Shown: in pieces, positions 1-5,697 of the stretch
How the letters are laid out: every line of letters starts with the position of its first letter
How positions within the stretch are numbered: position 1 is the first letter of the stretch
NCBI GenBank assembly: GCA_041484845.1
Contig: JBGPIK010000331.1
Coordinates: forward strand, 1 to 7,655
Direction: 5' to 3'
From: JBGPIK01 sp041484845
GTDB taxonomy: Bacteria > Desulfobacterota > Binatia > UBA9968
DNA: 7,655 nt
Notes under the pieces: generated by a model
What the model was told of the DNA's origin: nothing
The model's database searches: none
What the model saw: the letters and a program-made list of their open reading frames with translations, nothing else
Translations under genes and position numbers: made by a program

Positions 1-302
1 AAGGAACCCGGTCCCGCTGCCAGCGTGATAGCGAGGGCATGATGATCGTCGCGCTCATTCCCGCTGGGACTTTTTTTGCCGGACGGAAATCGAGTCAACG
101 CGGCGCTGCGGGCTTTTGCCGTCGCGATCGCAATCGAATAAAGCTCCGCTTCGTCCGAGCGCCCAAATGCGAGCATGTGTCCACCATCATCCACAACACT
201 CACGCTGGCTGCAACGCCAAGATTCTTAGCCTTATCCAATGCCCCCTGGAGAATCGTCATGGCCCCCTCCTGCGTGAGTTTGATGGTCGATTTGGTTTTC
301 AT
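1..302 (-). CDS. GlcG/HbpS-family (heme-degrading/DUF336-like) protein, C-terminus cut by window edge
   Basis: The reading frame is open from an ATG at 302 to the left edge, giving the first 100 residues of a family whose members are usually about 130-150 residues. The core block fits GlcG/HbpS: a short N-terminal lead, a helix (ALDKAKNLGVAASVSVVDDGG, roughly residues 21-41, with VVDDGG at 36-41), HMLAFGRSDEAELYSI after it, and a second helix IATAKARSAAL near 59-69. The start is supported by AGGAAGGA eight bases upstream (311-318 on the given strand). Known members bind heme or other small ligands (HbpS of Streptomyces) or accompany glycolate oxidase genes (GlcG). The substrate here cannot be told. 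It points away from the response regulator, with 327 bases between them. Family call is firm; function is open. Confidence 0.85.
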   Translation of the reverse strand, partial: MKTKSTIKLTQEGAMTILQGALDKAKNLGVAASVSVVDDGGHMLAFGRSDEAELYSIAIATAKARSAALTRFPSGKKSPSGNERDDHHALAITLAAGPGS

Positions 303-629
303 GCATTCTATCCTTCCTGATTCCTCAAAAGTGCTTGGCCACGATGCGAACGTCTATTACACAAGAATAGTCATCGTGCAAACCATTTTATAACGATTGC
401 CGACATTCACCGCGTTTTCTCAAGCGTGCGATCAAAGGGAGCAAATCTTTGGCACGTCTGACAAGAGCTGCGCCCACTTTGCCCTTATCATCGAAGATTT
501 CCGAAGGATTAGCCGTCTCGCAACCGGGCATCGCGACTGGCCTCAGGTTTGCTGTAGAGGAATCATCGCTGGAGTTAGCGATGGACTTTACAGTGCGCAA
601 ACTTTTCAAATTGCCAGAAGGATCTGCCC
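303..629. other. Intergenic spacer between divergent genes, no gene supported
   Basis: This 327-base spacer separates the minus-strand GlcG-like gene from the plus-strand response regulator, so it should hold promoters for both. Only the two ribosome binding sites are clear (311-318 minus, 616-622 plus). Short open frames cross it on the plus strand. One ends at 633, overlapping the regulator's ATG as ATGA, but its TTG start lacks a Shine-Dalgarno site and its protein resembles no family I know. No heptamer repeats or strong hairpins are visible here, unlike every long spacer to the right. Confidence 0.5.
616..622 (+). promoter_or_regulatory. Ribosome binding site of the response regulator
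   Basis: AGAAGGA lies seven bases before the ATG at 630 and fixes that start. Confidence 0.7.
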
Positions 630-1061
630 ATGACCAAGAAAATTCTAATAATAGAAGACCAGGAGCAACTGCGCTCTATGATAGTTCTTACCTTACGTTA
701 CATGGATTATGAGCCACTGGAAGCTGAAGATGGATATGCGGGAATACAAACAAGCCTAGCAGAACATCCCGATCTGGTCCTGTTGGATCTTGGTCTCCCC
801 GGCCTGAGTGGGATCGATACGGCAAAGAAAATCAAAGGGAATCCACAAACACGACAGATTCCAATCGTTGCGCTTACGGGCTGGGAACCCAGGCGATTTG
901 AAGCAAAAGCACGACAAGCAGGAATGGCGGCCTATCTCCAGAAGCCCGTTTCCCTAGCTACCATCATAGAGCGAATTGAAAGTCTTACTCGTCCAAACAC
1001 ATTGCAGCTTTCACCATCTGTTTTAGGCCAGGCTCAGAGTTTAGAGAAGGTTCTTTCGTGA
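630..1061 (+). CDS. Receiver-only response regulator (CheY-like, with short C-terminal tail)
   Basis: A 143-residue protein made of one REC domain and about 20 extra residues, with no DNA-binding or enzymatic output domain. The receiver hallmarks are all present: acidic pair E9-D10 for Mg2+, phospho-acceptor D53 in VLLDLGLPG, T83 in IVALTGWE, and K105 in the LQKP motif. It should therefore be phosphorylated by a histidine kinase, none of which lies in this window. The sequence resembles receivers found in hybrid kinases and Spo0F/CheY-type single-domain regulators, so it probably works by protein-protein contact. The next gene starts nine bases after its stop, indicating co-transcription with the DksA-like protein. 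The ATG at 630 is supported by AGAAGGA. Family call is secure; partner and pathway unknown. Confidence 0.95.
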   Translation: MTKKILIIEDQEQLRSMIVLTLRYMDYEPLEAEDGYAGIQTSLAEHPDLVLLDLGLPGLSGIDTAKKIKGNPQTRQIPIVALTGWEPRRFEAKARQAGMAAYLQKPVSLATIIERIESLTRPNTLQLSPSVLGQAQSLEKVLS

Positions 1062-1070
1062 GGTAAGGGT

Positions 1071-1487
1071 ATGGATAGGAAATTGGTCGAGTCTTTTGGA
1101 CGTCTACTCCGCAATCAGCGCAAAGATTTTCTAGAAAAGTTCAGACGAGCTGAAGAAGATCTTGGCGTCATAGCCGAAGATCGCGAGAGCGAACTCGAGG
1201 AACGCGCGCAAGAGGAACGCTCCGCTCGATTGTTGGCGTCATTGGACGATCGGACAGTACGCGCCGTACGGGAGATTGATGCCGCGCTTCAGCGCCTAGT
1301 TGACGGAAAATACGGTATTTGTGAAACGTGCGGCAAAAGAATCCGGGCCGCCCGTCTTCGTGTCGTTCCGGCCACCCGTTTCTGCAAGCATTGCTCGGAT
1401 CGAAAAGAGACAAAAAGATCGAGTTCAACCGCTGCGGGTTTGATTCCCAGCAGCTTGCTGCGCAATGAGCTATTCCAGACCTCTTAG
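1071..1487 (+). CDS. DksA/TraR-family C4 zinc finger protein with repeat-derived C-terminal tail
   Basis: A 138-residue protein. Residues 1-80 are charged and helical with coiled-coil character, and the segment EIDAALQRLVDGKYGIC leads into a C4 zinc finger with C84-x2-C87 and C105-x2-C108, the arrangement of DksA/TraR proteins. DksA binds in the secondary channel of RNA polymerase and, with ppGpp, modulates promoters such as those of rRNA. Smaller relatives like this one are common and often uncharacterised. TAAGGG just before the ATG serves as ribosome binding site, and the nine-base gap from the receiver gene suggests an operon. Oddity: family members normally end shortly after the second cysteine pair, but here residues 119-138 and the stop are encoded by an 81-bp repeat whose inverted copy lies at 3507-3587. 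The tail is probably a late addition replacing the original end. Confidence 0.93.
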   Translation: MDRKLVESFGRLLRNQRKDFLEKFRRAEEDLGVIAEDRESELEERAQEERSARLLASLDDRTVRAVREIDAALQRLVDGKYGICETCGKRIRAARLRVVPATRFCKHCSDRKETKRSSSTAAGLIPSSLLRNELFQTS

Positions 1488-1504
1488 AGTCCGTCATTCC
1501 CGAA
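1424..1504 (+). repeat. Repeat A, copy 1 (81 bp; inverted partner at 3507-3587)
   Basis: Aligned by eye, 79 of 81 bases match the reverse complement of 3507-3587; the differences are at 1463 and 1486. The copy covers the last 20 codons and stop of the DksA-like gene and runs into the first arm of the cloverleaf element. It contains the CAGCTTGCTG core found at three other places. Confidence 0.9.
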
Positions 1505-1569
1505 CGTTTCTATCGGGAATCCAGGCGAGACCGAACCTGGACCCCCGATTAAAACATTCGGGGGTGACG
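1492..1569 (+). repeat. Three-armed palindromic (cloverleaf) element after the DksA-like gene
   Basis: Outer arms CGTCA (1492-1496) and TGACG (1565-1569) close over three hairpins. The first is ATTCCCGA 1496-1503 with TCGGGAAT 1513-1520, the second CCAGG 1521-1525 with CCTGG 1536-1540, and the third CCCCCGA 1542-1548 with TCGGGGG 1558-1564. Base 1496 can belong to the outer stem or to the first arm. The layout (GTCATTCCCG ... GGGAATCCAGG ... CCTGG ... GGGTGACG) matches a widely scattered type of bacterial palindromic repeat. As RNA it could protect or end the upstream transcript, but no T-run follows, so it is not a classical intrinsic terminator. Confidence 0.8.
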
Positions 1570-1602
1570 CCGTTGGGATAACATCTCACCGCTATGTTCC
1601 GA

Positions 1603-1627
1603 TACCCCGTCAGCTTGCTGCGGGGTA
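1603..1627 (+). repeat. Hairpin with CAGCTTGCTG core
   Basis: TACCCCG (1603-1609) pairs with CGGGGTA (1621-1627), and CAGC (1611-1614) pairs with GCTG (1617-1620) around a TT loop, with one bulged T at 1610. The CAGCTTGCTG core also occurs at 1451-1460, 3551-3560 (reverse) and 3724-3733, so this appears to be a small interspersed hairpin family. The rest of 1570-1778 holds no gene I can support. Confidence 0.7.
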
Positions 1628-1778
1628 GTTCATTTGAGGAGCGCCCCTCCGAGGAAATGCCTCTGGAAGCGGCTCTGTCTTGATAAGTGCCCTACGGCAA
1701 AGAAACCGGGAGGCGTGGAAGCTTGGATGCCGATCTCTAGTTCTTTAATTGCGCAATCCGAAATCCCGGTGACAGGCC

Positions 1779-2052
1779 AGAGATCAGACATCAGAAGTCA
1801 GACGTCAGAAAAGAGCAAGCGAGCAGATTCTGAATTTGCTGATCTCTGACCTCTGACCTCTGTATTCTATTGCCCTCACGCCTTACGCGTTAGTGCTGAG
1901 GACTGAGTACCGACTACAGACAACGGACCACTGACCACTGATGCTGATCTCTGACTTCTGACCTCTGTTTTTCTCCCTGCTCCCTGCTCCCTGTTTCTTC
2001 CTGACCTCTGATCTCTGATCTCTGACCTCTTCCCCTTAGCGCTTCGCCCTAC
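1779..2052 (+). repeat. Heptad array 1 (degenerate 7-bp units, mixed word families)
   Basis: Starts with four minus-sense units (AGACATC, AGAAGTC, AGACGTC type). After a less ordered stretch it runs from about 1839 as CTGATCT/CTGACCT units, then CCTCACG/CCTTACG, then ACGGACC/ACTGACC, back to CTGATCT, then GCTCCCT, then TCTGATC/TCTGACC units. Cutting the sequence every seven bases keeps the related words in register almost throughout, with one-base slips at some family changes. It fills the 5' flank of the cyclodeaminase gene. Confidence 0.85.
1905..1941 (+). repeat. Repeat B, copy 1 (37 bp; perfect inverted partner at 3428-3464)
   Basis: This part of heptad array 1 (words of the type ACTACAG, ACGGACC, ACCACTG) is identical over 37 bases to the reverse complement of 3428-3464. 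A related but not identical block in direct orientation occurs near 6495-6525. Confidence 0.88.
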
Positions 2053-2170
2053 CCTCGGCGTCCCACTCTGACGATGTAAACTTTTATTGTTGGATAGAAG
2101 CTGCTAGATGACTGAAAATTGTATTTAAATCCGGCGGAGCACAAGAACCGGCGTCTACTGATAGAAAGTG

Positions 2171-2179
2171 AAGGAGGTG
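2171..2179 (+). promoter_or_regulatory. Strong ribosome binding site deciding the cyclodeaminase start
   Basis: AAGGAGGTG lies five bases before the ATG at 2185. It favours that start over an in-frame ATG at 2119, which has no comparable site and would add 22 residues unlike the family. Confidence 0.85.
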
Positions 2180-2184
2180 CCAGC

Positions 2185-3246
2185 ATGTTGCTCTTAACCA
2201 ATGACGACGTCGAACAAGTTTTAAATATGGCCGACTGCGTGGCGGTCCTGCGCCGTTTTTTCACTGAGGACGCCAGTGGCCGCACCCTCACGCGCCCGCG
2301 CACGGAAAGCTGGCTGCCCCACGAGCGGAGCGAGACATTTTACCAGTGCAAAACCATGGAAGGCGGCGTTCCTTACCTTGGCAAGTACGTGATCCGGATT
2401 GATTCCAACGTCACTAAAGAAAATCGCAAGGGCAACTTGAGCCGCACCGAGCACCTTCCTCTCGCGAACGGCCACTGGATGGGGATGCTGCTTGTCTTCT
2501 CCACCCAATCGGGAGAGTTGCTCGGCTGGATGCCGGACGGTTTTCTCCAGCGCACTCGCGTGGGCGCGCTGTATGGTCTCGCCGCTGACTACTTGGCGCG
2601 CTCCGATTCCCTGGAGGTTGGATTGATCGGCTCGGGCTGGCAGGCCGGAGGGCAAATTCTCGGCCTGAGTTGTGTCCGAGAAATCAAAAAGGTTCGGGTT
2701 TATAGTTCGAATCGCCAAAATCGGGTTCGGTTTGCCGGCGAGTTGGAACAAAGCCTGGGGATCGAAGTGAAACCTGTCGATCAGGCTCGCGACGCGATTT
2801 CCACCGCGGATATCATTGCCTTGGCTACCAACGCCAACCAGAAAGTCATTGAGGCCGCGTGGGTTCAAGCCGGGCAGCACGTAAACTCGGTGCGTTTTCT
2901 TGAACTCGACCCTCTGCTGTACGAAAAATGCGATCGAGTGGTGGTGAACAGGACAGAGCCGTGGATCCGCAACTACCATCTAGGTGAAATGGGTCTGCCG
3001 GATGTTACACATGCGAAACCGCCGCCCCCTCCTTCGGACCGCGCTGTCGAGGCGCGAGAATTTTTCGCCGGGCGGCTCAAGAGAGCCGGACCTAGGGAGA
3101 TCACGTTATTTCCCAACGAAGCAAGCAATTACCAGTTGGGTGGCCAGTTCGCCGCCGTCGCGGGTTTTGTGCTGGACCAGGCACGCGAAAAAGGATTAGG
3201 CCGCGAGCTGCCGGAGGATTGGTTTTCTCAAATGCTACCCCCGTGA
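2185..3246 (+). CDS. Ornithine cyclodeaminase/mu-crystallin family NAD(P)-binding protein
   Basis: A 353-residue protein, the usual length for the family. The N-terminal half carries the substrate domain with a conserved lysine in YLGKYVIRI (K67) and an arginine pair in LQRTRVGALYG (R123, R125). The Rossmann domain begins at LEVGLIGSGWQAGGQ, with the dinucleotide-binding GSGWQA at 149-154. The end, GRELPEDWF near 340-347, is typical of one subgroup. Bona fide ornithine cyclodeaminases convert ornithine to proline and ammonia with NAD; relatives reduce ketimines or dehydrogenate other amino acids. In this protein the segment HVNSVRFLELD (232-242) is shorter than the GGDCPGKTEL-type segment that carries the catalytic aspartate of true cyclodeaminases, so another reaction is more likely. 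No metabolic partner gene is adjacent. The gene lies alone between repeat blocks that include nested inverted repeats. Confidence 0.9.
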   Translation: MLLLTNDDVEQVLNMADCVAVLRRFFTEDASGRTLTRPRTESWLPHERSETFYQCKTMEGGVPYLGKYVIRIDSNVTKENRKGNLSRTEHLPLANGHWMGMLLVFSTQSGELLGWMPDGFLQRTRVGALYGLAADYLARSDSLEVGLIGSGWQAGGQILGLSCVREIKKVRVYSSNRQNRVRFAGELEQSLGIEVKPVDQARDAISTADIIALATNANQKVIEAAWVQAGQHVNSVRFLELDPLLYEKCDRVVVNRTEPWIRNYHLGEMGLPDVTHAKPPPPPSDRAVEAREFFAGRLKRAGPREITLFPNEASNYQLGGQFAAVAGFVLDQAREKGLGRELPEDWFSQMLPP

Positions 3247-3335
3247 CGCAACAGCCAGCTCGAATGATTCACGCATGAGGGCGATCGAGAGGCAAGCCCT
3301 CCAGAGCTAGGCCATGGGCCTGTGCGTCTCCGCAT

Positions 3336-3490
3336 AGAGCATGGAGCATGGGGCAAAGGGCAAGCCGCGTTAGGCGTAAGGGGTAAGGCGTTAGGGGCGG
3401 GTAGGGGATTGCGAATTGCGGAATCATTCAGTGGTCAGTGGTCCGTTGTCTGTAGTCGGTACTCGCGCCTCGTTACTCAGCTCCCTATGT
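3336..3490 (-). repeat. Heptad array 2 (opposite orientation to array 1)
   Basis: Units run GGAGCAT/GGGGCAA, TAGGCGT/AAGGCGT, then GTCAGTG/GTCCGTT/GTCTGTA/GTCGGTA, then CTCGTTA/CTCAGCT. These are reverse complements of words in array 1, and the array flanks the other side of the cyclodeaminase gene. The 7-bp register holds from about 3336 to about 3480. Confidence 0.82.
3428..3464 (-). repeat. Repeat B, copy 2 (inverted partner of 1905-1941)
   Basis: Perfect 37-base inverted match to 1905-1941, lying inside heptad array 2. Confidence 0.88.
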
Positions 3491-3506
3491 CAGGATAGAT
3501 GTCGCA

Positions 3507-3587
3507 TTCGGGAATGACGGACTCCAAGAGGTCTGGAATAGCTCATTACGCAGCAAGCTGCTGGGAATCAAACCCGCAGCGGTTGAA
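3507..3587 (-). repeat. Repeat A, copy 2 (inverted copy of the DksA-like gene's 3' end)
   Basis: Reverse complement matches 1424-1504 at 79 of 81 positions, including what would be the last 20 codons of the DksA-like gene. The stop-codon region differs: TTAGAG in copy 1 is TTGGAG here, so this copy has lost the stop. The rest of the gene is absent. It stops after the first 13 bases of the cloverleaf element. Confidence 0.9.
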
Positions 3588-3634
3588 AATTACTAACGTT
3601 GAGAGTTTTCTCCCTTTGCGCAACTTTTAGATCA

Positions 3635-3691
3635 CGTAGGGTGCGCTTTGCGCACCATTGAGCGAAACGGTGCGCCGGGGCGCACCCTACG
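3635..3691. repeat. Palindromic GTAGGGTGCG element
   Basis: Outer arms CGTAGGGTGCG (3635-3645) and CGCACCCTACG (3681-3691) are perfect 11-bp complements. Inside, GCGCACC (3650-3656) pairs with GGTGCGC (3669-3675) around a 12-base loop. This form (TAGGGTGCGC ... GCGCACCCTA) is a familiar kind of interspersed palindrome in many proteobacterial-type genomes; mobilisation by a REP-type or other transposase in trans is possible but not shown. Confidence 0.8.
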
Positions 3692-3748
3692 AACTCGTTT
3701 AATCGTTGTGGGTTAATTTTCCACAGCTTGCTGCGGTGCGAATCAGGG

Positions 3749-3849
3749 GTAGGATGGGTTGAGCCCTTCGGCTCTGCTCAGGATAAACTCCGCGAAACCC
3801 ATCGTTCTAAGCGGTGGATTTCGGCGCTGTGCGCCTCTACCCATCCTAC
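3749..3849. repeat. Palindromic GTAGGATGGGT element with nested insert
   Basis: Perfect 11-bp outer arms GTAGGATGGGT (3749-3759) and ACCCATCCTAC (3839-3849). The interior has GAAACCCATC near 3794-3803 and GGATTTCGGCGC near 3816-3827, which belong to this element type. A stretch at about 3761-3793 (GAGCCCTTCGGCTCTGC, TCAGGATAAACTCCGC) resembles a different interspersed repeat, suggesting one repeat inserted into another. Confidence 0.72.
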
Positions 3850-3850
3850 G

Positions 3851-3951
3851 TTTTCTTGCTCTTTGCATTTCGTCTGACGTCTGCTTTCTACTGCCCCTTA
3901 CGTCTAACGCCTAACGCTTTTCGTCTGACCTCTGTCGCCTAGCGACATAGC
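3851..3951 (+). repeat. Heptad array 3
   Basis: Units TCTTTGC, CTGACGT, CTGCTTT, then GTCTAAC/GCCTAAC, then GTCTGAC/CTCTGTC follow each other in a 7-bp register up to the small hairpin at 3933-3947. Confidence 0.75.
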
Positions 3952-4050
3952 GCAAGGCGCGCCACTCTTGCTGTTTGCGCTTTGCAGGCTATGCGCGGGA
4001 TCTCCGCATACAACGCTCCAGAGCGCCCGGGTTCCAAGTTTGCTGCGGCC

Positions 4051-5322
4051 TCAATCAGAGCGGCCGAGGCAATCCTCAGCGGCCTCGTCGGGCGCGCCGA
4101 AACTGAGCTGCGGGTGTCCAAAAGACGGGGTGTTCAGGTACTTATTCTTCTTTATGGCCGAGCCAAGCAAAGGATGTTTGAGGACGAACGAAATCAGTTC
4201 CCGGTGCCAATCAAACCGCAATTTTCTTGAGGCCACGGCTAAAATACCGTCGGAGCGGACGATGCGAAAAATACGGTCCATATCTGCGTCGGAAAGTCTT
4301 TCTGAGATTCGCCTGAAAAGCGCTCCGGCCCGGATCTCGGCCCCTAAGGTTTGCCACCATTTTCTCTCGTAGCGCGCGAGAAAGGTCGCGCTATAGTCGG
4401 AACGGGCAAAAGCCAGCTCCACGGCGTGGGCCGCCGAATGAGCCGAGCATATGCCATAATATATGCCGCCTCCGGTCGTGGGTTTAGTCTGACCCGCCGC
4501 ATCGCCGACGGCGAGAGCGCGGTGGGCGTAGCTGCGCGGAACGGGCCCGATCGGAATGACCCACGAGCGAATAGGAAAATCGGTTGATTCCAAACGACCG
4601 TTTCTCATTAACGTTTCCAATAACTTGCGCAAATAGGGCAGCGCCGCAATCTTGCCCGAGACGCCAATCCTGGCTAGCCGCTGATTTTCTTTCTGAAATG
4701 GAACGATCCAGGCAAATGAACCTGGCGCAATTCGCGAACCGACGAAGACTTCAGTTTCCGCAACGCCGTGAACCGGCACTTCAACTTGGGCTGTCTTGAG
4801 AAAGTTTTTCGGTCTTCCCATCCCGAGGGCGCTTTGAAATCGATAACGTGGGCCGCCCGCCAGAATCACCATCCTGGCTTCGACTCTTCTTCGTATCCTG
4901 AGATTGCCTCGCGAATGGCTGTTGCTCTCCTCGACCAGAGCGATCACTTTATCTTGCCGGACCGTTATATCGACGACCCGTGCGCCCAGGTGAATCTGCG
5001 CGCCCGCAACCTCGGCTCGGTGCGCAATGGTGCAGTCCAATGCCGCGCGATCTACAATCCAGGCCAGCGGCTGGGGCAAGGAGACGCGAAATTCCAGATC
5101 TGATGGAGAAGTAAATTTGACCGCCTTGACCGCTTCGAGCCGAAGGCTGTTGGGGAGCGCAAGCGCGTCGAAAGCCTCGGCTCCAATCACTCCCGTGCAG
5201 TCAACCGGTTGCCCGATGACGGGATGCTCTTCGAAAAGCTGGACGTCAAAACCTTTTTCGGCCAACAAGGCTGCGGTGAAACAACCGGCCGGCCCACCTC
5301 CGACAATGACGACATCATGCAT
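4051..5322 (-). CDS. Geranylgeranyl-reductase-family FAD-dependent oxidoreductase
   Basis: A 423-residue flavoprotein. The N-terminus has the FAD beta-alpha-beta fold MHDVVIVGGGPAGC (GxGxxG at 8-13) followed by an acidic end, FEEH, at 30-33. CTGVIG at 42-47 matches the cysteine-containing segment of geranylgeranyl reductases. ARMVILAGG near 149-157 is the second nucleotide-contact strand. The strongest signature is GDAAGQTKPTTGGGIYYG at 273-290, typical of the family (ChlP/BchP, archaeal GGR). These enzymes reduce isoprenoid double bonds, for example on geranylgeranyl chains of lipids or quinones. The exact substrate is not visible; neighbouring polyprenyl-phosphate-dependent glycan genes make a polyprenyl carrier conceivable, but the 368-base repeat-filled spacer argues against a tight operon. 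The ATG at 5322 starts exactly at the fold, although no good Shine-Dalgarno site precedes it. Confidence 0.92.
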   Translation of the reverse strand: MHDVVIVGGGPAGCFTAALLAEKGFDVQLFEEHPVIGQPVDCTGVIGAEAFDALALPNSLRLEAVKAVKFTSPSDLEFRVSLPQPLAWIVDRAALDCTIAHRAEVAGAQIHLGARVVDITVRQDKVIALVEESNSHSRGNLRIRRRVEARMVILAGGPRYRFQSALGMGRPKNFLKTAQVEVPVHGVAETEVFVGSRIAPGSFAWIVPFQKENQRLARIGVSGKIAALPYLRKLLETLMRNGRLESTDFPIRSWVIPIGPVPRSYAHRALAVGDAAGQTKPTTGGGIYYGICSAHSAAHAVELAFARSDYSATFLARYERKWWQTLGAEIRAGALFRRISERLSDADMDRIFRIVRSDGILAVASRKLRFDWHRELISFVLKHPLLGSAIKKNKYLNTPSFGHPQLSFGAPDEAAEDCLGRSD

Positions 5323-5391
5323 GAGAAATACTTACAACGATCCGCGAAGACCGACATTTTCCTTTTTGTGGAAATTGAAAAGTGTTTTTTG

Positions 5392-5420
5392 ACTTTAAGT
5401 TGAAGCGAGTGATAAATCAA
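5392..5420 (-). promoter_or_regulatory. Possible sigma70-type promoter for the flavoprotein gene
   Basis: On the minus strand TTGATT (5415-5420) and TAAAGT (5392-5397) are separated by 17 bases, each matching four of six consensus positions, about 70 bases before the ATG at 5322 in an AT-rich stretch. Weak evidence only. Confidence 0.3.
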
Positions 5421-5438
5421 GCGAAATAGCCAAGCGCC

Positions 5439-5570
5439 GAGATACAGAGGTCAGAGGTCAGACGTCAGAAAATCTTTCAAATCCACAATTCGAAATTTCG
5501 AAATCCGAAATTCCCCCCGCCCCTAACGCCTCACGTGTTAGTGCTGAGTGCTGAGAACGAGTACTGAGTA
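5439..5570. repeat. Heptad array 4
   Basis: Units AGAGGTC/AGACGTC, then AT-rich units of the type TTCGAAA/TCCGAAA, then CTAACGC/CTCACGT, then CTGAGTG/CTGAGAA/CTGAGTA keep a 7-bp spacing. The run GTCAGACGTCAGAAAA is identical to one in array 1 at 1796-1811, and ACGTGTTAGTGCTGAG at 5533-5548 matches 1885-1900 at 15 of 16 bases. Confidence 0.78.
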
Positions 5571-5597
5571 TACCGCGCCGGAATCCCCCACCTCTTT

Positions 5598-5619
5598 CCT
5601 CCCCCGCAAGCGGGGGAGG
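5598..5619. repeat. Perfect 10-bp-stem hairpin in a CCCCC...GGGGG palindrome
   Basis: CCTCCCCCGC (5598-5607) pairs perfectly with GCGGGGGAGG (5610-5619) over an AA loop. Weaker complementarity continues outward (CCCCCACCT near 5585-5593 against AGGAGGGGG near 5624-5632). This shape matches a common interspersed element type. It lies downstream of the sugar transferase on the minus strand and could shape its transcript end, but no T-run is seen. Confidence 0.78.
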
Positions 5620-5631
5620 AGTAAGGAGGGG

Positions 5632-5697
5632 GCTGCTGACCTCTGACCTCTGACTTCTGATCTCTGACCTCTAACCTCCGACCCCTAGTCCTAAAAC
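5632..5697 (+). repeat. Heptad array 5, ending on the sugar transferase stop codon
   Basis: Consecutive units CTGCTGA, CCTCTGA (twice), CTTCTGA, TCTCTGA, CCTCTAA, CCTCCGA and CCCCTAG decay towards TCCTAAA, whose CTA is the reverse of the sugar transferase stop TAG at 5691-5693. Confidence 0.82.

Larger units (their letters stand above)
3247..4050. other. 804-base gene-free spacer made of a patchwork of repeats
   Basis: Between the convergent cyclodeaminase and flavoprotein genes I see no credible gene. From left to right it holds heptad array 2, repeat A copy 2, the GGGTGCGC palindrome, a CAGCTTGCTG hairpin (3721-3736), the GGATGGGT composite and heptad array 3. A small perfect hairpin, TGTCGC 3933-3938 with GCGACA 3942-3947, closes array 3. 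About 100 bases before 4050 are unassigned. No hairpin with a T-run is present, so the ends of both convergent transcripts are undefined. Confidence 0.7.

Noticed and set aside
397..712. Two overlapping plus-strand open frames before the response regulator, one ending in an ATGA overlap with its start
   Set aside because: TTG starts without ribosome binding sites, no recognisable family, and the second runs well into the regulator gene in another frame.
1634..1849. 71-residue plus-strand open frame between the DksA-like and cyclodeaminase genes
   Set aside because: Ends in heptad repeat DNA, no ribosome binding site, no similarity I can recognise.
2221..2979. 252-residue open frame antisense to the cyclodeaminase gene
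   Set aside because: Shadow of a well-supported gene on the other strand; no motif or ribosome binding site.
3939..4121. 60-residue minus-strand frame continuing past the flavoprotein's end, considered as a frameshifted C-terminus
   Set aside because: The flavoprotein is already full length and the extra frame shows no family resemblance.
5598..5632. Intrinsic transcription terminator for the sugar transferase
   Set aside because: The stem is very strong, but no T-run follows it on the minus strand, and the sequence matches a common interspersed palindrome type.
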